Origin: AG-12 sp027319585
GTDB lineage: Bacteria > Chloroflexota > Dormibacteria > Aeolococcales > Bog-877
DNA length: 10,717 bases
Direction of reading: 5' to 3'
NCBI GenBank assembly: GCA_027319585.1
Contig: DAHVMY010000049.1
Coordinates: 1-10,717 of the forward strand
The position numbers and the translations under genes were made by a program. Position 1 is the first letter of the stretch. Every line of letters begins with the position of its first letter. This document shows positions 5,981 through 10,717 of this stretch, piece by piece. Under the pieces are notes generated by a model. It did not search any database and was not told the origin of the DNA. It saw nothing but the letters and a program-made list of their open reading frames with translations.

Positions 5981-6730
5981 TTAGGCGGGGAGACGGAGAC
6001 GGTAGGGACCATACCACCTCCGTCGATCTCGCTTGGTCCAGAAGAGGAACTGCCGCTCCTCCTGGGGCGGCCGGGTGTCCCTGGGTGCCCCCGCCTCCAC
6101 CAGCCGGGCGACGTCGGCCTCGAAGTCCATGAGGAAGAGGTAGCAGCGCTTCAGCTCCTCGATGAGCTGAGGCGGCATGCCCTTGGTCCGCTGGCTGCAG
6201 TAGAGCGGCAACGTCCCGCGCTCCCCCCCTGCCCGGCTGGCCCGGAGGATGACGTCCGTGCCGCCCCGAGCGGCACCGTTGGTGTGAAAGAAGTCCAGGG
6301 TCTCATCCACCTGGAGCAGCTGCGGGCGGCCGGCGCGAGATCGGCGCAGGTAGGCCTCGGCGGCCGCCAGGAGGCGCCCCAAATCCGCACCGCTCTCACC
6401 CTGGATGATGACGTTGGAGTGCATGCGCAGCGCCCGCTCCAGGTCGTGTGGGTCCTGGAGGAGGACCGAGTCCCGAACCACGGCGCCATGGTCCCAGTGC
6501 CTGTACCGCCGGGCGGCGGAGAGCCCGGTCATCTCCCATTCCGCCCTGAACCGCGGCTTTGAGTCCAGGATCAGCCGGGAGGCGCCCAGGCGTCGGTAGC
6601 GCAGGACATACTCCTGGCCCAGGAGGTCGGCCAGGGTGGACTTGCCGGAGTTGGAACCGCCGAGGACCAGCGCCCCTCCCCGCTCACCCCGGCGCAGGCT
6701 GATCTGGCTGAGCTGCAGCGGGCCTGCCAT
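5981..6730 (-). CDS. Genome-packaging ATPase (FtsK/HerA superfamily, A32/PRD1 P9-like)
   Basis: The 249-aa protein has a Walker A loop GGSNSGKST at 24-32, a Walker B strand PQLLQVDE ending in Asp142-Glu143, and a downstream segment LRASRAGGERGTLPLYCSQR (162-181). That segment resembles the arginine and glutamine sensor region of FtsK/HerA enzymes (compare ATQR in FtsK). Length is close to PRD1 P9 (about 227 aa) and far below cellular FtsK; no membrane or gamma domain is present. It should hydrolyse ATP to move viral DNA into the preformed capsid. ATG 6730 is chosen because GGAGG at 6740-6744 lies 9 bases upstream; ATG 6766 would add 12 residues within the preceding gene, which already overlaps by 47 bases. 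Confidence 0.88.
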   Translation of the reverse strand: MAGPLQLSQISLRRGERGGALVLGGSNSGKSTLADLLGQEYVLRYRRLGASRLILDSKPRFRAEWEMTGLSAARRYRHWDHGAVVRDSVLLQDPHDLERALRMHSNVIIQGESGADLGRLLAAAEAYLRRSRAGRPQLLQVDETLDFFHTNGAARGGTDVILRASRAGGERGTLPLYCSQRTKGMPPQLIEELKRCYLFLMDFEADVARLVEAGAPRDTRPPQEERQFLFWTKRDRRRWYGPYRLRLPA

Positions 6731-7070
6731 CTCCTGCGGCCTCCACCATCCGCCTGTACAGGTCATCCATGCGCTGGGTGATCTCCGAGAAGCTCTGGAC
6801 GATCTCCTGGTCCGGGACCTTGGCCAGGTCCTCGAGCAGGATCGGCAGCGACCGGTCCAAGACCCGGAGCAGCGCCCGCGTCCCCGGCGAGCCTCCCTTG
6901 GGCCCCTTGAAGCCCAGGCCGAGCTGCATTACCTGCCGGATCGCCTCGATCACCATGTGGTCGATCTCCGTCGCCTCCGGGGCAAACGGGTTGCGGCGCT
7001 CCATCCGCGCGGCGTCGCGCTCCAGATCGTCCTGGTAACGGCCGAAGAGGCGGCGGAGGTCAGTGCTCAT
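6684..7070 (-). CDS. Hypothetical helical protein upstream of packaging ATPase, 128 aa
   Basis: ATG 7070 overlaps the stop of the zinc-finger gene (ATGA) and has GAGG about 8 bases upstream. The protein is charged and mainly helical. Residues 1-30 are Arg/Asp/Glu-rich, about 38-52 form an amphipathic helix (HMVIEAIRQVMQLGL), a Gly-rich turn follows (KGPKGGSPG), and a second helical block runs 66-112 (LLRVLDRSLPILLEDLAKV). The tail is Ala/Pro-rich. No membrane span or catalytic motif is seen. The end overlaps the ATPase gene, so the two are co-translated. In PRD1 the genes next to the ATPase encode an assembly factor and a packaging factor (P10, P6); a similar role is possible by position only. 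Confidence 0.7.
   Translation of the reverse strand: MSTDLRRLFGRYQDDLERDAARMERRNPFAPEATEIDHMVIEAIRQVMQLGLGFKGPKGGSPGTRALLRVLDRSLPILLEDLAKVPDQEIVQSFSEITQRMDDLYRRMVEAAGDGRPAAAQPDQPAPG
6740..6744 (-). promoter_or_regulatory. Ribosome-binding site deciding the ATPase start
   Basis: GGAGG on the minus strand lies 9 bases before ATG 6730, inside the end of the preceding gene. It favours this start over the in-frame ATG at 6766. Confidence 0.65.
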
Positions 7071-7756
7071 CCAATAGTCCTCATCTGGGCCAGCATCTCC
7101 GGGGTCACCAGGACCCCCTGGCGGCTCACCGCTCCTGTGGCGCCATTCTCCACCGGCGCCACTGGCGCCTCGAAGGGAGGAGGTTCCGCCGCGACCAGCC
7201 GCATCTGTCCCTGGCGCACCTGCGCCTCCCAGATGGACCGTTCGCGGAAGTACCGGCGCCAGCGCAGGGCGAAGGTAGCCAGCTCAGCCACCGAGGAGAC
7301 CACATCGACGTTGTCGACGATCTGCCGCCCGTAGCGGCGGTTCAGAGAGGTCCGGTGGAACATCCTTCCGATGGGGGCCATGAGGTCCCGAGCGCCCTCC
7401 GGCGAGAGAGCCAGGTAATCGGTGAGCTGCTCCTCCTGGTCCGGCGTCATCGGCTGACGTGGGTCGGTCTCCACGGCGTACGAGGCAACCGCGATGGAGA
7501 CCATGCCGAGTCCCCGGCCGAAGGCCCTGGTCAGCTGGTCCTCGGTGGGAGCACCCTTGGCCCGACCTTTGCCGGCCTCCTCGGCCATCTCCGAGACCAC
7601 CTCCACGACGGCAGAGTGCCGCCGCGCCGAAGCCTTGCCGGCCACGGACGGCTGCCAGCTCTCGGGGTGCTCCTTCTTGCGGTGCTTGCCGAGGTTGAGA
7701 CGGGCCACCGATCCCCCGAAGGACTGGCCGCACTCCGGGCAGGTGATCTCGCTCAT
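7067..7756 (-). CDS. Zinc-finger protein with helical C-terminal module, 229 aa
   Basis: The N-terminus holds a C2H2-type finger: Cys6, Cys9, His25 and His30 (CPECGQSFGG then GKHRKKEH), arranged C-x2-C-x15-H-x4-H. A basic and acidic linker follows. The larger C-terminal part (about 75-180) contains GLGMVSIAVASYAVET, then a conserved-looking segment near 125-165 (MAPIGRMFHRTSLNRRYGRQ followed by IVDNVDVVSSVAELATFALR). No strong membrane span is present. ATG 7756 overlaps the stop of the acidic protein gene and its own stop overlaps the next start. A single finger near the packaging ATPase could bind DNA or a protein partner in assembly or regulation. I believe related proteins occur in other tectivirus-like elements, but cannot verify this here. 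Confidence 0.78.
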   Translation of the reverse strand: MSEITCPECGQSFGGSVARLNLGKHRKKEHPESWQPSVAGKASARRHSAVVEVVSEMAEEAGKGRAKGAPTEDQLTRAFGRGLGMVSIAVASYAVETDPRQPMTPDQEEQLTDYLALSPEGARDLMAPIGRMFHRTSLNRRYGRQIVDNVDVVSSVAELATFALRWRRYFRERSIWEAQVRQGQMRLVAAEPPPFEAPVAPVENGATGAVSRQGVLVTPEMLAQMRTIG

Positions 7757-8280
7757 GCGTGCACCCGGTGCCGGCGGAACCGGCTCACGCGCATCCCCGA
7801 GGTGCGGGCCTGCGCCGGTTCGGGCTCTTGTGGAGGCAGGACGTCAATCGGCTCGGCCGGCGCCGGTCCCTCGGCCATCTCTTCTTCCTCCTGCTGCTGC
7901 TCCTCGGCGGGAGCCTCCGGCTCCTCACCCTCATCTTCCTCGGCCAGATCCGCCTCTGCCTCTGCCACCTCAGCGGCGGCCTTTGCCACCTCCACCAGGG
8001 CATCCGCGGCGGCCTCCTGGCGCTCGGTCTCCTCCTCCTCCTGGCCCTGCTCCACCAGGGCCTCCATCGCCGCTCTGGCAGTCTCTCCGAGCTCGTGAAT
8101 GGCCGCCTCGGCCACCTGGCCCTCCCCGGGAGCCCCTCCGGCCGGCGCCTCTTCCACCGCCGCTCTGGCAGGCTCGGGCTGCTCCGCGGCCGGTACCTCC
8201 TCCAGGAGATCGTGCTCGTGGGGAACGTCGCCACCCTCATGGTCGTGGTGGTAGAGGGCCCCGTGGCCGTGTTCAGCCAA
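7753..8280 (-). CDS. Acidic Ala/Glu-rich protein with His-rich N-terminus, about 175 aa
   Basis: The reading frame is open back to TTG 8382, but TTG 8280 overlaps the preceding stop (8273-8275) by only 8 bases and is preferred; residues further upstream look like an unused frame of the membrane protein gene. The first 25 residues hold seven His (HGHGALYHHDHEGG). Then follows a long low-complexity helix rich in Glu and Ala (about 25-150, including EEDEGEEPEAPAEEQQQEEE), and a short basic end RFRRHRVHA. The composition suggests a coiled-coil or disordered acidic protein with possible metal binding at the head. Scaffold or chaperone roles would fit; none is shown by sequence. Confidence 0.6.
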   Translation of the reverse strand: MAEHGHGALYHHDHEGGDVPHEHDLLEEVPAAEQPEPARAAVEEAPAGGAPGEGQVAEAAIHELGETARAAMEALVEQGQEEEETERQEAAADALVEVAKAAAEVAEAEADLAEEDEGEEPEAPAEEQQQEEEEMAEGPAPAEPIDVLPPQEPEPAQARTSGMRVSRFRRHRVHA

Positions 8281-8569
8281 TGGGAGCCACCGGGTCCGCC
8301 TTCTCCGCCACCTGGGCCTTGGTTGCCCGGGCCGGGCGCCGGCGAGAGGTTGGGATCCACAGCGGTTCGGCCGGAGGGCCAAGCCGCTTCATCTCCAGCT
8401 CCAGGACCCGGTCCGAGAGTCCCTGCGTCCGGCTTCGCTGAGTCCAGAGGTACCAGGCGCCCGCGACGGCCGCATACAGCAGCAGTAGCAGGACCACGCG
8501 GATCATCTGGAGCTGAGCCGCGTGGCTCCCTGCCTGGAACCCTTCGTCGTACCCGCTATCTCTGCTCAA
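8273..8569 (-). CDS. Single-span membrane protein with coiled tail, 98 aa
   Basis: TTG 8569 is preceded by GGAGG at 8580-8584 with a 10-base spacer and overlaps the end of the upstream gene by 14 bases. Residues 1-21 are polar, a membrane span follows at about 23-42 (IRVVLLLLLYAAVAGAWYLW), then a short helix (LSDRVLELEMKRL) and a Pro/Arg/Lys-rich tail. An internal ATG codes for Met22, too close to the span to be a likely start. As part of the structural operon it could be another virion membrane protein or a host-membrane assembly factor. Family unknown. Confidence 0.65.
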   Translation of the reverse strand: MSRDSGYDEGFQAGSHAAQLQMIRVVLLLLLYAAVAGAWYLWTQRSRTQGLSDRVLELEMKRLGPPAEPLWIPTSRRRPARATKAQVAEKADPVAPIG

Positions 8570-8759
8570 TGTCAGGGAACCTCCGTCTCACCGCTGCCCT
8601 CACTCGGGACTCCTCGGGTTTGCCGCTCGCCCTGGCCAGGGCATCCACCGCATGAGAATGGTCCGGGATCGGGTAGCTGCCCTCCCCGGGAGCCTTCTCT
8701 GGGATGGCGAACTCATCCCGCGGCAGCTGCCGCCGGCGCTTCCAGGTGAGCTTTGCCAC
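8556..8759 (-). CDS. Small basic phage-type protein (possibly the DUF6582-like motif), 67 aa
   Basis: GTG 8759 is the first gene of the leftward cluster. After a basic head (KLTWKRRRQLP) the sequence runs FAIPEKAPGEGSYPIPDHSH, then AVDALARASGKPEESRVRAA and VRRRFP. This pattern (P-I-x-D-x-x-H-A-x-x-A-L-A-R, then V-R-x-A-V-x-R-R-F-P) is a short motif I recall from many phage proteins, catalogued as DUF6582 if memory serves; its function is not known to me. No Shine-Dalgarno site is visible. A TATCCT box ends 7 bases before the start, suggesting a leaderless mRNA. It is followed by an overlapping membrane protein gene. Confidence 0.7.
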   Translation of the reverse strand: MAKLTWKRRRQLPRDEFAIPEKAPGEGSYPIPDHSHAVDALARASGKPEESRVRAAVRRRFPDIEQR

Positions 8760-8766
8760 TCAGGGC

Positions 8767-8772
8767 AGGATA
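8767..8772 (-). promoter_or_regulatory. Candidate -10 box (TATCCT) for a leaderless leftward transcript
   Basis: TATCCT on the minus strand (8772 to 8767) is followed by 7 bases and then GTG 8759. This fits the TANNNT-to-start spacing of leaderless genes. No purine-rich ribosome-binding site lies between them and no -35 box is obvious. Confidence 0.45.
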
Positions 8773-8797
8773 GACCATCCAGGGCATCCCGGGGGTG

Positions 8798-8803
8798 TAG
8801 CAT
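8798..8803 (+). promoter_or_regulatory. Candidate -10 box (TAGCAT) for a leaderless rightward transcript
   Basis: TAGCAT on the plus strand is followed by 6 bases (GGCGGC) and then GTG 8810. Transcription would begin at or next to the start codon. A GGGGG run at 8791-8795 is 14 bases from the start, too far for a good ribosome-binding site. Confidence 0.45.
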
Positions 8804-8809
8804 GGCGGC

Positions 8810-9325
8810 GTGAGCAGGCAGCCGCACCTGGCCCCGCCCCCGCCGCCCCCGCCGCTGCGGTATCCCGCGCAGCGGGAGGGATCGGCGCCCGCCGGATCCT
8901 GGGTCGAGCGCAAGTGGGCGCCCTTCCTGGAGATGCTCCAGGGCGAGCCGAGGGCACAGGTGGTCCGGGAGCTCACCCTGCTGGAGCACGGGCGCCAGGC
9001 GCTCACCGACGCGCTCTGGGCTCGCCTCCCGGCCTACGTCCAGGAGGACAACTATGCTGCCTCGGCCACCCAGCTCAACGTGCAGCCGCAGTCCTCGATG
9101 CTGGTCCGGATCACGTTCATCTTCTGCTGGGTTCCCAGCGGGGCCACCGGAACACTGACCCTGGGACGCCTCCAGATCCCTGTCGACCAGGGGGCCAACC
9201 AGCTGCAGGGATGCTCGATCCTGCTCTCCGGGTCGGACCCACGGCAGCTCAACGTCTCCCAGGCGGGGATCTGTGCCGTGCTGCTCACCGGCGAGCAGGT
9301 GCCGGAGATCGGAACCCTGCGCTGA
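8810..9325 (+). CDS. Putative spike adaptor/anchor protein, 171 aa
   Basis: This gene starts with GTG 8810 and is divergent from the rest of the cluster. After a seven-proline run near residues 9-15, a helical segment at about 30-75 (WVERKWAPFLEMLQGEPRAQ) is followed by a beta-rich domain at 78-171. The beta domain contains SSMLVRITFIFCWVPSG, LTLGRLQIPVDQGANQ and the ending AVLLTGEQVPEIG. The closing pattern resembles small beta domains that link tail fibres or spikes to phage particles. Its stop overlaps the start of the spike gene (TGATG), so the two are co-translated and probably interact. I infer a base that holds the pectate-lyase-fold spike on the vertex; homology is not proven. Confidence 0.65.
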   Translation: MSRQPHLAPPPPPPPLRYPAQREGSAPAGSWVERKWAPFLEMLQGEPRAQVVRELTLLEHGRQALTDALWARLPAYVQEDNYAASATQLNVQPQSSMLVRITFIFCWVPSGATGTLTLGRLQIPVDQGANQLQGCSILLSGSDPRQLNVSQAGICAVLLTGEQVPEIGTLR

Positions 9326-10717
9326 TGGGCGTCCTGGCCCCCTACCCGCCACTGCCACCGTATCCGGCGCCACTCAGCAACGGCCTGGTCTACAACGTCA
9401 GGGACTATGGCGCCTTTGGCGACAAGGTGCACGATGACACGGCGGCGATCCAGACGGCGATCAATACGTGTGCCGCCACGGGTGGTGGCATCGTATGGCT
9501 TGGCCCCGGCACTTACCTAGTTACCGCCAATACGACCCCCGGACAGAGTGCGGGGATCGGGGCCGCCCTTTACGGGCTGTCCGGTGTCCGCATCATGGGT
9601 GCCGGGCGTGGCCTCACGACCATCAAGGTGCGGACCGGCTCGGCTACTGGCCGTTCAGATGCCATCGCCTATGGATTTGATGACAAGGGCAACACGACTG
9701 CCATTGACAACGTAGAGGTGAGCGATCTGTCGATTGACCTAACAGCTATTACGGCTGTGTTTGGCAGCGGCATCCGTTGTCCCAACCCGGCAGCAGTCGG
9801 CTCTGATGCGGATTTCACAAACTTGGAGATGCTCGGTTGCAAGGATTGGGGCCTCTCCTGGGGCGGCTTTACCACGGTATTCCAGAGGCTACGTGCGCGA
9901 CATGTAGTTGTAAACGGGACTGTTTATGGTGGCATCTGGATCGGGCTGACCGACTATCCCGAAGTCGAGGACTTGTATGTCGAGAACTGCGCAGGGAACC
10001 CGGGGACTGGAGAAGGTTGCGCCCTGGAGGTCGAGTCAGGAAACTATGGGCGCTTCGAGGACATACGGGGCGACTCCCTGCCGATCCAGATGGTGCTCAT
10101 TTCCGGCAACCTCCAAGCGTCGTTTGTAGGCATCAGCGGCACGTGTGCCAGCGGGGCGCATGGCATACAGTTCGCCGGTGTCAACAACGTCGAGATAGCC
10201 GATGTGAACCTCTCCTCTCCGGGGGGGGGTGGCTATGGACTCAATTTCAGTTCCGGTACTCCGTCTGGAATCAAAACACGAGGCCTCAATCTGGTTGGAT
10301 TCACCAACTTTGTAAACACTCAGGGGGCGTCGTCTGTCACGGATTTCCAACTCAGTGATTTCACTTTCAATGGGGCCGGGTATGGCCTGGTCCTTGGGGG
10401 GGCGGGATCTACGGCAACCGAACTTAACATATCGTCAGGAACCTGCATCGGTAACGGACATTGGCTTGTGGCACAAAACGCTAGTGGTGTGATACACGGC
10501 ATTACCGATTCAGGTTCTGGGGCCCCTGTATTGACAACGTGTCCCAATCTAACTATCCGCGACTGCCCTGGCTACAACCCCGTCGGCTCCTCCGTGCCCG
10601 GCACGGCCTTTACCCTCCCTGCCTCTGGCACCGCATGGACCAACAATACTGGTGTGGACGGGACGCTGTTCGTCACCGGCGCGGGCGTTGTGACAGATGT
10701 GGTGGTGCGGGGGGTGA
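9325..10717 (+). CDS. Pectate-lyase-fold spike/receptor-binding protein (C-terminus beyond window edge)
   Basis: ATG 9325 overlaps the adaptor's stop; 464 codons are open to the right edge with no stop. A Pro-rich arm (1-16: LAPYPPLPPYPAP) precedes the signature of the pectate-lyase superfamily, NVRDYGAFGD then DDTAAIQTAINTCAATGGGI and VWLGPGTYLVT (residues about 23-65). A long series of beta-helix turns follows (VRIMGAGRGLTTIKV, NVEVSDLSIDL, NVEIADVNLSS and others). The last 45 residues (NPVGSSVPGTAFTLPASG onward) resemble a small C-terminal beta domain often found after such helices. These proteins usually bind or degrade host surface polysaccharide. Catalytic residues cannot be assigned. 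Base composition is lower in GC than elsewhere in the window. Confidence 0.8.
   Translation, partial: MGVLAPYPPLPPYPAPLSNGLVYNVRDYGAFGDKVHDDTAAIQTAINTCAATGGGIVWLGPGTYLVTANTTPGQSAGIGAALYGLSGVRIMGAGRGLTTIKVRTGSATGRSDAIAYGFDDKGNTTAIDNVEVSDLSIDLTAITAVFGSGIRCPNPAAVGSDADFTNLEMLGCKDWGLSWGGFTTVFQRLRARHVVVNGTVYGGIWIGLTDYPEVEDLYVENCAGNPGTGEGCALEVESGNYGRFEDIRGDSLPIQMVLISGNLQASFVGISGTCASGAHGIQFAGVNNVEIADVNLSSPGGGGYGLNFSSGTPSGIKTRGLNLVGFTNFVNTQGASSVTDFQLSDFTFNGAGYGLVLGGAGSTATELNISSGTCIGNGHWLVAQNASGVIHGITDSGSGAPVLTTCPNLTIRDCPGYNPVGSSVPGTAFTLPASGTAWTNNTGVDGTLFVTGAGVVTDVVVRGV

Noticed and set aside
5724..6017. A 97-codon minus-strand frame in the gap before the capsid gene
   Set aside because: Its composition is unstructured and it overlaps the better supported 48-aa membrane gene, which has a strong ribosome-binding site and a clean span.
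4660..6132. A 490-codon plus-strand open frame across the capsid, the 48-aa gene and the ATPase end
   Set aside because: It is antisense to three supported genes and has low-complexity composition.
5981..6730. ATPase as a cellular FtsK or plasmid transfer protein
   Set aside because: It is only about 249 residues with no membrane, motor-linker or gamma domain, and sits beside a capsid gene.
8281..8382. Extension of the acidic protein upstream to TTG 8382
   Set aside because: The added residues are Arg/Pro-rich and lie within the membrane protein gene; TTG 8280 with an 8-base overlap fits the cluster's spacing better.
8802..8813. ATG at 8802 as start of the adaptor gene
   Set aside because: It opens a frame that ends after three codons (ATG GCG GCG TGA); GTG 8810 is the usable start.
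1..10717. Tailed phage or sphaerolipovirus-like (two single jelly-roll capsid proteins) interpretation
   Set aside because: No terminase, portal, protease, tape measure or tail gene is present, and only one large capsid candidate is seen rather than the small and large pair of P23-77-type viruses.

Overview
The window is GC-rich, almost fully coding DNA with tightly packed genes, many ATGA/TGATG overlaps, Shine-Dalgarno sites and frequent GTG or TTG starts, so it is bacterial or phage DNA. I read it as the virion-morphogenesis region of a tailless, membrane-containing icosahedral virus (or an integrated relative) of the PRD1/tectivirus kind. The evidence is an FtsK/HerA-like packaging ATPase, one roughly 417-residue major capsid protein that looks like a double jelly-roll protein, and a long series of small single-span membrane proteins. 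A membrane-anchored lytic transglycosylase and putative spike or receptor-binding proteins complete the set. No terminase, portal, tape measure or tail gene is seen. No replication gene, integrase, tRNA, CRISPR array or terminal repeat is visible, so genome type and host remain open. GC content and the apparent leaderless promoters would suit Actinobacteria, Chloroflexota or Deinococcota, but this is inference.

Layout, minus strand from right to left. First comes an upstream block (8759 to 5981): a small phage-type basic protein, a one-span membrane protein, an acidic His-rich protein, a zinc-finger protein, a helical protein and the packaging ATPase. A 93-bp gap (5888-5980) follows, with an extended -10 promoter candidate and a compact set of repeats that can fold into two mutually exclusive hairpins at the 5' end of the capsid mRNA. 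The capsid block (5887 to 1) then holds a 48-aa membrane protein, the major capsid protein, five membrane proteins, a 150-aa unknown, a membrane protein with a Pro/Gly-rich tail, the lytic transglycosylase and a large beta-rich structural protein cut by the window edge. The order ATPase, tiny membrane protein, capsid protein, small membrane proteins, transglycosylase parallels PRD1 genes IX-XX-III-...-VII as I recall them.

Plus strand, 8810 to the right edge: a two-gene spike cassette made of a 171-aa beta-rich adaptor and a pectate-lyase-fold spike that is open at the edge. The spike gene is lower in GC over most of its length than the rest of the window. The 50-bp divergent region (8760-8809) has a TANNNT box 6-7 nt ahead of each GTG start and no clear ribosome-binding site, which suggests leaderless mRNAs in both directions.

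Together the genes would build a capsid over an internal membrane, pump the genome in with the ATPase, bind the host through the spikes and open the cell wall with the transglycosylase. Three of the membrane proteins (48, 33 and 49 aa) are short enough to be missed by ordinary gene calling.
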